Assembly (NCBI GenBank): GCA_017464845.1
Contig: JAFTYD010000005.1
Location: 1 to 48,589 of the forward strand
Direction: 5' to 3'
DNA length: 48,589 bases
DNA from: Clostridia bacterium
Lineage (GTDB): Bacteria > Bacillota > Clostridia > Christensenellales > UBA1242
Part shown: positions 23,901-30,196 of the stretch, one piece after another
Layout of the letters: every line of letters begins with the position of its first letter
Numbering within the stretch: position 1 is the first letter of the stretch
Translations under genes and position numbers: made by a program
The notes under the pieces: generated by a model
Database searches by the model: none
Told to the model about the DNA's origin: nothing
Seen by the model: the letters and a program-made list of their open reading frames with translations, nothing else

Positions 23901-26180
23901 GTTCCATTTTGTTTTAGATAAATTCATATTAACTGTATAATTTACAGGAATAGAAGTTTCTAAACTGTTTTCAAGTGAAGCATAAAGAATTGAAGATAAG
24001 TTATCTTTTCCATAATAAACTATACTTGACATTTCAAATTTTTTGTAATAAGCATAAGTTTTTGCGCCACTCTTTTTCTCGTTCCATGATAATGTCATAT
24101 TTTGATTTGTAAAAGTATCAAAAGAATGACCGATTGTATAAGAACCATTTGTTTCTCTTTTTACATTTCTAGCAGTTAAGTTTGTGATTGGGTTGTTGTC
24201 AATATAGAAGTCAGTTGTTTCAGGTGTTCCATTCAAACCATTTTTACCACTAAAAATTTCAAGTACATAATGAGCATTGTTTCTTAATGTAATTATGCCA
24301 TCGTTATCTAGGTCAATATCAGAGAAGTTTGCATGATCTAAAACAACGTTGCTTGTATAATCTGTTACAATTGAATTGTTATTTGAATAATTATAACCAG
24401 AAATTTTGATATACACTTTTGTGTTATATAAATCATCAAAATGATCATTTATGATAGTAACTGAACTATTTGTATATTTTCCAGCTTTCAAAGTTGAATT
24501 ATCTTTATCATTGATAATTGAAATTGTTGGGTTAACTTTATTTACTTCAAGGAAGAATATTTGATATTGTGTTGAAGAATCGTAACCAGCAATTGTTTGA
24601 TATTGATCATATGTATAACCTAATATAAAAATGTAATAACCTTGAGTGCTACCAAAAGTTTTTCCGGTATATTGTTTTTGATAAAGTTTAGTACCATTCA
24701 AAGAATAACTTGAAGTATCAAAAGAACCATCATTTTTTGTACAGTAAACTTGAGAGTTACTTGACAAGGTTGTATTAGATAAGAATTTTAAAGGAGATTG
24801 GTCTGTTTGAACAGGTTTAATATTATTGTTTTGAATGTATCTTAAAACATAGTCAATAGTATATCTGTTACCGTAGCTATTCTTTGTTAAGAATTCTTTA
24901 TATAAAGCTGTGATATCAGCAGAGTCTGTGAAAGTAGAATTTTCTTCGTGAACATTTTTAAATTCTTTAAAGTTATAAGCATTAGTTTGAGGATCTCTAC
25001 CTTCGCCATAGTTTGTGAAAACTGATTGCATTCCATAAACATATAATCTTCTGTTGTTTCCATAAAGTTTATCAAGTTTATAATATTCGTAATCTTCAGT
25101 TGTTGTATTTAAATAATTTGTAACGAAAATGAATTTAAATGAAATTTCATATTCGCCAAGATTATTGAAAGTTAAGGTTGTCGAATATCTCTTTGTATCA
25201 TTAAGACCTTCAGTGGCAGTGGTTCTAGCCATAAGAACGGAAGAATCACCTTCAAGTATATGAGTTTCATTTTTCTTATCAAAAGTTACTCTTACAAAAG
25301 ATTCAACTTCAGAAGGGTCTTTCTTATTGATAGAGATTTCATATCTAGTAGGGTCATAAGTGAGAGATGGTAAAGAAGCAACAGCAGTTCCATCGTTCAC
25401 GTTATAAAGAGAATAATTGTAATAGTAGTAATAGTCGTGAGATGAAGTTAAGGCTAAAGTTTCAACGCTAGAAGCAGTCATAATAGGTCTAGAATTTTCA
25501 TAATAAGAACTTTCACTTAAAACAAAGAATTTGAAGTCAATAGAAAGTTCATCAGATTCCCATAAAGAAGCTTCAAGTCCTAAAGCACCATCAGTAGTTG
25601 AAATAACTTGACCTCTAATAGAAAGGGTATAGATACCATCTTCTTGAATTCTAATAGTAGTATTTTCAGTATTGCCAGTAACAGCAAGAGTAAGGTCAAT
25701 AAGTTGAGGCTTATTAGCATTACCAACAAAAGTAGGATTTTCAGGAGTTTCCTCAAAAGTACTTATGTAGTTATCGTCGTTGTTACTATCAATAATATTA
25801 GTAGTAGAATTGTTAGAGTGTAAGATTAAGTTACTGATAAGGAAGAACGAGAAAGTAGTAGAGTCACTAGTATCAGGGAAGTAAACATAATTATACACAG
25901 GAGAAATGATAGTAGGAGCATTTCTCAAGAAAGAGAAGTCTATGTAAGTATTAGAAGAAGAGTACAAGAAAACATTGTCTTCTTTCAAATTCTTACCAGA
26001 TTCATCTTCAGCGACGAAAAAGTCAGGAAGGGTATCGTTGACAAGAGTATCATCAACATAAGCTTCCGAAGAGTTCTCAATAGTTCTCTTTTGAGTAAGA
26101 GAAGCATCGGCTAAGAAAAATAGACCGAATAATGAGAGAGAGAATAATAAAAATTTAAAAAATCTAGAAAATTTTACCAT
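17916..26180 (-). CDS. Giant (2754 aa) membrane-anchored surface protein with Ig-like repeats
   Basis: Largest gene of the window. Residues 1-27 form a signal peptide (basic VKFSRF, then a hydrophobic FLLFSLSLFGLFFLADA). The very long outside part is rich in Asn, Ser, Thr and Tyr. A motif of the form AGxYxVxV recurs at the ends of beta-sandwich units, for example NAGIYRVRIY, RSGTYNVQL, DMGHYSVSF, DVGEFYIQIY and DPGLYFVQVF followed by DEAGN; this is typical of Ig-like/cadherin-like bacterial surface repeats. The C-terminus has one membrane helix (about 2724-2744, FAIIFIIVAVAILLLVIILI) and a basic tail, with no LPXTG, so it is held by the membrane rather than by sortase. The ATG at 26180 follows GAGG by five bases. 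Adhesion or envelope structure is inferred; no catalytic domain was recognised. The 1351-aa gene at 43250 has the same architecture. Confidence 0.88.
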   Translation of the reverse strand: MVKFSRFFKFLLFSLSLFGLFFLADASLTQKRTIENSSEAYVDDTLVNDTLPDFFVAEDESGKNLKEDNVFLYSSSNTYIDFSFLRNAPTIISPVYNYVYFPDTSDSTTFSFFLISNLILHSNNSTTNIIDSNNDDNYISTFEETPENPTFVGNANKPQLIDLTLAVTGNTENTTIRIQEDGIYTLSIRGQVISTTDGALGLEASLWESDELSIDFKFFVLSESSYYENSRPIMTASSVETLALTSSHDYYYYYNYSLYNVNDGTAVASLPSLTYDPTRYEISINKKDPSEVESFVRVTFDKKNETHILEGDSSVLMARTTATEGLNDTKRYSTTLTFNNLGEYEISFKFIFVTNYLNTTTEDYEYYKLDKLYGNNRRLYVYGMQSVFTNYGEGRDPQTNAYNFKEFKNVHEENSTFTDSADITALYKEFLTKNSYGNRYTIDYVLRYIQNNNIKPVQTDQSPLKFLSNTTLSSNSQVYCTKNDGSFDTSSYSLNGTKLYQKQYTGKTFGSTQGYYIFILGYTYDQYQTIAGYDSSTQYQIFFLEVNKVNPTISIINDKDNSTLKAGKYTNSSVTIINDHFDDLYNTKVYIKISGYNYSNNNSIVTDYTSNVVLDHANFSDIDLDNDGIITLRNNAHYVLEIFSGKNGLNGTPETTDFYIDNNPITNLTARNVKRETNGSYTIGHSFDTFTNQNMTLSWNEKKSGAKTYAYYKKFEMSSIVYYGKDNLSSILYASLENSLETSIPVNYTVNMNLSKTKWNPCKNSIGYTTTLPADYKLADPGLYFVQVFDEAGNSTVDIFMIDNSTPLFALYNEEKMEYDFPGSTETVSTSQKLFWGKYKSIIITNLANGSFDIFNDIRSNPNMNDEEIFDKIKTVDLFKDNNGQYNVNICKTFYNKFFKNDYIQELVFPGANPDAGMSLTNYNGYYFTIPNEETYWVATPTNPNFTLQTGYMIDINADVEGKSDNYEILIRNRANTLFDHNYSLTDKIQYTNYYSNYLTLIVTKDAAEMKITYYSNNSNENITLAANDSTITTFEGSDGETYESRNAFLKPTMMEKAFSLSFIPRIENDGKITQVDTVKMYYYEYYIKTITKTVKVNGVNKEYTYYYYTYDKDNPTEEYEVYTYDSKSTSTDKITRTINVQDSITKAGVYVFERTYLLGDDYFIEEDDYARRSITLYIDRFSVISSADVTESGTVESIVGGDIFLGIYDDGTNANLMLTFPDAPFGNVNGSNLYSSDGLISSSSISVYTNKLPVNVYVPAYKYTQNVDYVESENNYQFNVNRDDTMNVKYNEVVNETPVESVIEEYKLFSTIIYTPTTGITNTPIRYSSVGEKNGFLTFADSHGNEVSNFTNAGIYRVRIYQGYYSIAGENSFNSYIEFQFEITAPAPEFNIYDSRGSSLADYNGTLYTNQDELKVVWTDPTYDYSAKIDKEQILVTTSTGYNHMIDSSLIETEDNQNTLTLHLSDLNDAYTEGATISIKMIFEGNNAYYKPTTKTIVVDKLAPTQNINTLLQNTLSSLTANSITSVTSASLREFYGVDGSKTTEGSESYNVSASTGMFAYYSYSVTSEYFATLFQTLATNSSLPTQTQEVYYRSFELLNAEGKLEFDSITGIPNSSKYNELFDSETYYSDFATAQGSLNLLSKTSLEELTDSLINNMYYEIIERDLAGNLTIYSIFVYSDETVNEKDQKEYNNLITYTNNKNGEEVQAYSIDDLDSTYYNIYSPSGFEFKKINWFGDEWNQFNIKYYDATIGNYITLYLMASPYLSQGEFYDLSKNDGTIINISSLLKDYFPNQKKNTISFTDRYTGKITNIYLTIWDTNLTTAISSIEDYEYIDILQPTDSQLADTSANSYVYATSVKIEFYYDDIGYTEIYYKDNLFGTYSAWKATEFDLVGISNLSGYTRWLINTINLENNQRVKYTIVDNFGNVTTKVHLYNEYTNYLEIDSTNTLYSYYNDESELVYITKDSFIYTYNTSKYNVTIYNANNEMVYDTQADINDANSTGSNITKNRIENYDTILRLTISHVDETLTKNIKYWNESYRIELRELSDLNVVVNNIYFRLYNNLPVSINSQEDKTKNLYYYYFTDTNGNIITDDLLNGVSYYSEVTFYCFGDTDVLDYPYSYYISRDNGETFEPLVNGKTISCTTTTLQNFVLKIAYDFDNTKLNQSPTSTYLFEYDYVYENFILSSSLSNFYYITKENADGSVEEVKLSGQTYVYGTTSYSRHYIVNLDYSDRSLVSIVLNEEQNVKIMNEGEPVYRQISDSTGVYTDIWYISNSEALAEKDNLSKFSAYIAITYIAPSNNISRLFYLSTEGINENLINSYQATIVANEDQENFDKLKLSWSKYYGISQNKINIILSKDGNELDPIVYEDNSYYYVLLTRSGTYNVQLKDIVGNYQTFNAGSTGETQTLKLIFLKDVPFTMTYTNPLTNELQTTEPVNHAIYNGIVTINIPTSTLAAYYTTTGAPTIQVTRNGKKYSGYTTNSRSSWTFEDMGHYSVSFTATSLATGNVIRKEVYFFTIMNSEESRYSYEFTKYSNYYIQNVYKMVNNEYVDITKQLLSTLSYSTIQSNGKTYFSELVLTYLDEKTGSGRYIVTVNTNENLYSSSSIMTTYTFKLWINVGSTPVKVSLEEGKSTTGKIDISFNPANIFAEVGESYIRVISYPEKEDGYYLYYNYIINASSASSTQSYQIEDVGEFYIQIYTTSGNLLYSYKVVRKEPLNTFAIIFIIVAVAILLLVIILIYRLRKKVSVK

Positions 26181-26210
26181 AATTACCTCACAGTCTTAAA
26201 ATATGTATAT

Positions 26211-26238
26211 ATTTTAACATAAAAAGACATTTTATCAA
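26211..26238 (-). promoter_or_regulatory. Promoter of the giant surface gene
   Basis: On the minus strand: TTGATA (26233-26238), 16 bp ending in TGt, TAAAAT (26211-26216). Divergent from the epimerase promoter about 100 bp away. Confidence 0.6.
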
Positions 26239-26331
26239 AACTAATTTAATAAATAAATTAATAAATATATATATAATATAAGCATAATCTTAAAAAATAA
26301 CTATGAAAAAGGATAAAATTGGAGAAAAGTA

Positions 26332-26360
26332 TTCACAAAAAAGGAAAAATGTGATATAAT
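26332..26360 (+). promoter_or_regulatory. Promoter of the GalE-like gene, +1 at the start codon
   Basis: TTCACA (26332-26337), 17 bp ending in TGa, TATAAT (26355-26360), then six bases and the ATG (26367). No SD lies between. Confidence 0.72.
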
Positions 26361-26366
26361 GCCTGT

Positions 26367-27386
26367 ATGAAAATATTAGTAACAGGTGGAGCTGGATATG
26401 TCGGCTCAAATGTAATTTTACAATTGTTGGAAAGGGGACATGAAGTTGTTGTTGCAGACAATTTCAGTAATACCGGCGATAATTTGAAGAAAATAGAGAA
26501 GGCGCTTGGTAGGGAAATTAAGTTGTATGACATCGACCTTTGCAATAGAGATGAAACATTGAAGATGTTTGAAAAAGAAAAGTTTGACGGCGTAATACAT
26601 CTTGCATCAAAGAAATATATTCCAGAAAGTAAGATTATTCCAAGCGAATATATGAGAGTAAACATCACATCAACAATCAATGTTCTTGATGCGATGGATA
26701 TGTATGGAGTGAATAAACTTGCTTTTGCATCAACCGTTCAAGTTTATGGAAAACCAAAAAGCTTGCCAGTTAGGGAAAATGCAGAAAAAGAACCAACTTC
26801 TCCATACGCTGAAAGTAAACTCCTTTGCGAAAGAATAATTGAAGACTATGCGAAACTTAATGACAAATTTAATGTGTCAATCTTTAGATTTGCAAATTTG
26901 GTAGGAAGCAACGAAGAGTTTGATGTTGGGGATATATTGAATGCAAAATATAAACCAGTACTTTCATATCTTTCACTCAGCGTGCTTGATGGAAAAGAAA
27001 TCACCGTGAATGGTGGGGATATAGGAACAAAAGACGGAACTTATGAAAGAGATTTCATAGATGTTAGAGACCTTTCAAGAGTTGTTGTTGATGTTTTTGA
27101 AAAGAATAATCAACTTGGAGTGGAAACTTTCAATGTTGCAAACAACGAAACAAGTTCTGTTATGGAACTTGCAAGCGCACTGCTAAAGATTTCAAAAAGT
27201 AAACAAACACTTCATATGAATTTTGATAATGCAAGAAAAGATGAACCAGTTACTTTGTATTATAGTAATGACAAAATCAAAGACCTTGTTGGGTATGAAA
27301 GAAGATATTCACTTGAAGATAGTGTTAAAGCACAATATGAATATGTAAAAAATCGCCATACTGAAAATGAAATAACAAAAAAATAA
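26367..27386 (+). CDS. NAD-dependent sugar epimerase, GalE-like (extended SDR)
   Basis: 339-aa extended short-chain dehydrogenase. The N-terminal GGAGYVGSN motif binds NAD; the catalytic set is present as Ser/Thr in ASTVQVYG and Tyr147/Lys151 in SPYAESK. GTYERDFIDVRDLS near 230 matches the GalE substrate-binding region. The family most often interconverts UDP-glucose and UDP-galactose or their N-acetyl forms, feeding surface glycans; exact substrate cannot be read here. Typical GalE has TCVRDYIHV, so this is a somewhat divergent member. No ribosome binding site: the gene appears leaderless. Its codons look slightly more GC-rich (GGCGTA, GCGCTT) than its neighbours. Divergent from the giant surface gene, so a role in glycosylating the surface is possible but unproven. 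Confidence 0.88.
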   Translation: MKILVTGGAGYVGSNVILQLLERGHEVVVADNFSNTGDNLKKIEKALGREIKLYDIDLCNRDETLKMFEKEKFDGVIHLASKKYIPESKIIPSEYMRVNITSTINVLDAMDMYGVNKLAFASTVQVYGKPKSLPVRENAEKEPTSPYAESKLLCERIIEDYAKLNDKFNVSIFRFANLVGSNEEFDVGDILNAKYKPVLSYLSLSVLDGKEITVNGGDIGTKDGTYERDFIDVRDLSRVVVDVFEKNNQLGVETFNVANNETSSVMELASALLKISKSKQTLHMNFDNARKDEPVTLYYSNDKIKDLVGYERRYSLEDSVKAQYEYVKNRHTENEITKK

Positions 27387-27412
27387 ATATATCTTTATGA
27401 TATATTTTTTTT
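27385..27412 (+). terminator. Terminator of the GalE-like gene
   Basis: 9-bp stem AAATATATC / GATATATTT (27385-27393, 27399-27407) overlapping the stop codon, then T. Confidence 0.75.
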
Positions 27413-27418
27413 CGCTTT

Positions 27419-27450
27419 GGAGATTTTTCGCTAACACTTCAGAATGACAT
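27419..27450 (-). repeat. Dispersed intergenic repeat, copy 1
   Basis: On the minus strand the element reads TGTCATTCTGAAGTGTTAGC followed by GAAAAATCTCC. It is one of three related copies (others at 28842-28872 and 30052-30089), all in gene-free gaps. The rest of this 255-base gap holds a small hairpin (27486-27491 with 27500-27505) and the next promoter. Confidence 0.6.
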
Positions 27451-27582
27451 AAAAAGTGGTGTTTTAAAGTGACAAGTGGGGAGATTTGTCGATTTTTGAC
27501 GACAAGAGAAGAAATGTAAAATAAATAAAAAAGAAAATATAGGTATAATATATATAATAATAAAAAAAGTAAAAAACTGGTC

Positions 27583-27611
27583 TTGACAAAGGATATATGG
27601 TGTGGTAAAAT
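27583..27611 (+). promoter_or_regulatory. Promoter of the GPTDPS-repeat lipoprotein
   Basis: Consensus TTGACA (27583-27588), 17 bp ending in TGg, TAAAAT (27606-27611). Confidence 0.75.
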
Positions 27612-27641
27612 AAGCATGTATTAACGGAGGAATTTTAAATT

Positions 27642-28739
27642 ATGAGTAAATTTTGGAAAAGAATATTAAAGGTTGTAACACCTCTTGCATTATGTTTGAC
27701 AGTGATTGCATCACTTGCTGCATGTACTCCTGCAAACACACCAGACTCACCAACAGTTACACCACCAGCGATTGAAAATCCAGTAGATCCAACTCCAGAC
27801 GATCCAGGAATTGTTGATCCAGGTCCAAGCGATCCAACAGACCCAAGTGGTCCAACTGACCCAGGAATTGAAGATCCAAGCGGTCCAACCGACCCAAGTG
27901 GTCCAACCGATCCAAGTGGTCCAACAGACCCAAGCGGTCCAACCGATCCAAGTGATCCAAGCAACCCAGGACAAGAAGTTGAAAACGAATATGATGAAGT
28001 TATTTCTACAATTATTGAACAATGTACAACTCTTGGACAACAAGAAATTACTGATGTTCATATGATTGATGTTGATGAAGATGGAACACTTTATTGGTGG
28101 GCAAGTAACAATGGTTCTCCTGTTTCAAAATATAAATTGGGTTATGGAACAGTTACTATGACAAATGATACTCAAGCTAATATTACTGCAATGAAAAATG
28201 CTTTAACAAGTCAAGATCTTATGAGAGGAGACTTTGTTTTAGTTGATACTTATACTGCAGACAAAACCTTGGCAACAGATGAAACTCTTATTAATGGTTT
28301 AACTCAAACTCTTGTTGGTGAAGGTTACACAATCATTGCAGGTGGTGTTTCAAATACTTATTTAGAACAAGTGGATGCAACATTAGGAAATATTACAATG
28401 TTTGATATTGACTTATTGTTAGAAAAAGATGGAAATATCTACGAATATAATGATGCAATTATGGCTACTAGAGATTTACAAGGTAAAACACCTTATGAAG
28501 CAGTAACTCAAGGAACAAAAGATGCAACATACAAAACACAATCAGAAGTTAAGACTCTTGGAAACCTTGCAAAAGATTATCAAGCAGAAGTTGAAGCTTC
28601 TCAATCTGCAACTGCAACTGCAGCAAGTGTTACAACTTATGGTGTTTATGTAACAAATGAAAAAGGTGAAGATGAACAACTTTTCACTATCAAAGTTCCA
28701 AACAAGGTTAAAACACAAGACCAAGGAAGAAGCTTGTAA
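27642..28739 (+). CDS. Lipoprotein with Pro/Asp-rich tandem repeats
   Basis: 365 aa. A type II signal peptide (KRILKVVTPLALCLTVIASLAAC) ends in the lipobox LAAC at about residue 28, so the mature protein is lipid-anchored on the outer face of the membrane. Next comes a stalk of about 80 residues rich in Pro, Asp, Gly and Ser with the tandem unit GPTDPS (27824-27960), then a globular domain of about 250 residues (from NEYDEVISTII) that I do not recognise. The stalk presumably lifts the domain through the cell wall. The last residues (TQDQGRSL) are polar, without a membrane segment. GGAGG lies 11 bases before the ATG. Single-gene unit with promoter and terminator. Confidence 0.85.
   Translation: MSKFWKRILKVVTPLALCLTVIASLAACTPANTPDSPTVTPPAIENPVDPTPDDPGIVDPGPSDPTDPSGPTDPGIEDPSGPTDPSGPTDPSGPTDPSGPTDPSDPSNPGQEVENEYDEVISTIIEQCTTLGQQEITDVHMIDVDEDGTLYWWASNNGSPVSKYKLGYGTVTMTNDTQANITAMKNALTSQDLMRGDFVLVDTYTADKTLATDETLINGLTQTLVGEGYTIIAGGVSNTYLEQVDATLGNITMFDIDLLLEKDGNIYEYNDAIMATRDLQGKTPYEAVTQGTKDATYKTQSEVKTLGNLAKDYQAEVEASQSATATAASVTTYGVYVTNEKGEDEQLFTIKVPNKVKTQDQGRSL
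27824..27960 (+). repeat. In-frame 18-bp tandem repeat coding GPTDPS
   Basis: Four to five units of an 18-bp repeat coding Gly-Pro-Thr-Asp-Pro-Ser, with synonymous third-base variation between units and one degenerate unit (GIEDPS). Copy number in such coding repeats often varies between strains and is prone to assembly error. Confidence 0.85.
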
Positions 28740-28788
28740 GAATAACCTTTAAATAAATGTACAAAATACAAATAGATATATTTTAATG

Positions 28789-28822
28789 AAAAAAATACGA
28801 CTGATTTTGGTCGTATTTTTTT
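28789..28822 (+). terminator. Terminator of the repeat lipoprotein
   Basis: 11-bp stem AAAAATACGAC / GTCGTATTTTT (28791-28801, 28810-28820), then T. Confidence 0.85.
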
Positions 28823-28841
28823 GTGTTTTGAAAAGGTTAAA

Positions 28842-28872
28842 GGAGATTTTTGCTAATACTTTAGAATGACAA
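28842..28872 (-). repeat. Dispersed intergenic repeat, copy 2
   Basis: On the minus strand: TTGTCATTCTAAAGTATTAG followed by CAAAAATCTCC. Same orientation as copy 1, with a few substitutions. Confidence 0.6.
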
Positions 28873-28881
28873 GAAAACTTA

Positions 28882-28919
28882 TTTTATTGCATCAAATGTA
28901 TTAAAATGATGCAATAAAA
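28882..28919 (+). promoter_or_regulatory. Operator O1 upstream of the Fic gene
   Basis: Inverted repeat of 13 bp arms (TTTTATTGCATCA and its complement) with a 12-bp spacer. Nearly identical to O2; centres 53 bp apart, about five helical turns. Confidence 0.75.
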
Positions 28920-28931
28920 TATCATAAATGC

Positions 28932-28960
28932 TTGATTTATTGCATCAAATATGCTAAAAT
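28932..28960 (+). promoter_or_regulatory. Fic gene promoter inside operator O2
   Basis: TTGATT (28932-28937), 17 bp ending in TGc, TAAAAT (28955-28960). Operator O2 covers spacer and -10. Confidence 0.7.
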
Positions 28961-28971
28961 GATGCAATAAA
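28936..28971 (+). promoter_or_regulatory. Operator O2 covering the Fic promoter
   Basis: Inverted repeat with 12-bp arms (TTTATTGCATCA / TGATGCAATAAA) and 12-bp spacer. A protein bound here would block polymerase, so repression is the natural reading. Confidence 0.75.
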
Positions 28972-28986
28972 ATAGGAGAATGAAAA

Positions 28987-30036
28987 ATGAAAATTTTTAA
29001 TTATTCAATGTATAAAAATGTTGCTTGGGACAATGAAATTTTGGGATATATTTCTCAAATACATGAACTTAAGGGTAAGTTATCAAATATTGAAATTAAG
29101 AATAAAACTAAGATAAATAAACTTGTGGAAATTGCAAAAATACAAAGCATTGAAGCATCAAATAAAATTGAAGGTATCGTTACAACATCTATAAGAATTA
29201 AGCAAATTTTTGAAAATAAAACAACACCAAAAAGTAGAGATGAAAAAGAAATTCTTGGATATAGAGATGTTCTTAATACTATTCATGAAAACTATGAATT
29301 TATTCCACTAAAAAGTTCATACATTTTGCAACTTCACAGAGATTTATATAAGTTTTCAGAAAAGTCAATTGGTGGAAAATTTAAGAATGTTCAAAATTAT
29401 ATTTCAGAAACAAGAGAAGATGGTTCTTCATTTGTAAGATTTGAACCATTAAAACCATACGAAACACCTGATGCTGTGGATAGACTTTGTGAAGAATTTA
29501 ATATTGCAGTAAGTAAATGTAATATTGATGTTTTAATCTTAATTCCTATCTTTGTTTTAGATTTTTTATGTATTCACCCATTTAATGATGGAAATGGAAG
29601 AATGAGCAGACTTTTAACTTTGCTTCTTTTGTATAAAAATGAATATAATGTTGGAAAGTTTATTTCTATTGAAAAAATAATAGAAGAAACAAAAGATAGA
29701 TATTATGATGCATTGCAATCAAGTTCTTTCAATTGGATATATGGAACAAACAACCCAACTAAATTTGTAAAATATATGTTGTCAGTTATTTTGAAAGCAT
29801 ATAGAGATTTTGAGACAAGAGCAAATATTCTATTTGAAAAAAAATCAAAAGCAATTTCGCAAATTCATAATATTATCAAAACAAAAATTGGTAAATTTAC
29901 AAAATCAGAAATTGTTGCTTTGTGTCCTACATTGTCTGAAACAACAATCGAAAGATGTTTAAAAGAATTGTTAGACCAAGATTTAATTGAAAAATATGGA
30001 GAACGAAAAGCAACATTTTATATAAGAAAAGATTAA
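28987..30036 (+). CDS. Fic family protein with C-terminal winged helix
   Basis: 349 aa. The Fic core motif HPFNDGNGRMSRL has its catalytic His at residue 197; Fic enzymes usually transfer AMP from ATP to a hydroxyl of a target protein. The N-terminal SNKIEG (Ser58, Glu62) fits the class II inhibitory motif [S/T]xxxE[G/N], so the enzyme probably self-inhibits. The last 60 residues (KFTKSEIVALCP, then TLSETTIERCLKELLDQDLI and EKYGERKATFYI) form a winged-helix DNA-binding domain. Family members with this layout are widespread and poorly understood. AGGAG lies eight bases before the ATG. The two palindromes in front of the gene fit binding by its own winged helix: autorepression linked to AMPylation state is inferred. 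No partner antitoxin gene is adjacent, consistent with the built-in inhibitory helix. Confidence 0.92.
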   Translation: MKIFNYSMYKNVAWDNEILGYISQIHELKGKLSNIEIKNKTKINKLVEIAKIQSIEASNKIEGIVTTSIRIKQIFENKTTPKSRDEKEILGYRDVLNTIHENYEFIPLKSSYILQLHRDLYKFSEKSIGGKFKNVQNYISETREDGSSFVRFEPLKPYETPDAVDRLCEEFNIAVSKCNIDVLILIPIFVLDFLCIHPFNDGNGRMSRLLTLLLLYKNEYNVGKFISIEKIIEETKDRYYDALQSSSFNWIYGTNNPTKFVKYMLSVILKAYRDFETRANILFEKKSKAISQIHNIIKTKIGKFTKSEIVALCPTLSETTIERCLKELLDQDLIEKYGERKATFYIRKD

Positions 30037-30051
30037 ATAAAATATGCTTTA

Positions 30052-30089
30052 CTTGTCATTCTGAAGCATTGAAAATGCGAAGAATCTCC
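30052..30089 (+). repeat. Dispersed intergenic repeat, copy 3
   Basis: CTTGTCATTCTGAAGCATTG then AAAATGCGAAGAATCTCC. It includes a GCATT/AATGC hairpin (30066-30078) missing from the other copies, and lies in opposite orientation to them. A partial echo (TTTCAATGCGAAAAA) follows at about 30108-30122. Confidence 0.6.
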
Positions 30090-30161
30090 AAAAATAAACT
30101 CATACTTTCAATGCGAAAAAACTCTGTATTTATATTATAAATATAAAAATTACAAAATATC

Positions 30162-30190
30162 TTGATTTTTTGATGAAATTGTTATATGAT
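30162..30190 (+). promoter_or_regulatory. Promoter of the 644-aa lipoprotein, +1 at the start codon
   Basis: TTGATT (30162-30167), 17 bp, TATGAT (30185-30190), six bases, ATG (30197). No SD. Confidence 0.6.
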
Positions 30191-30196
30191 ATATAT

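Noticed and set aside
20468-25823. Plus-strand open frames inside the giant surface gene
   Set aside because: Short, without SD or promoter, and opposite a continuous 2754-codon gene.
27635-28065. Open frames in other frames over the GPTDPS repeat, and a CRISPR-like look of the 18-bp units
   Set aside because: Units are contiguous and in frame, with no unique spacers; the frames are shadows of the lipoprotein gene, which has its own SD and signal peptide.
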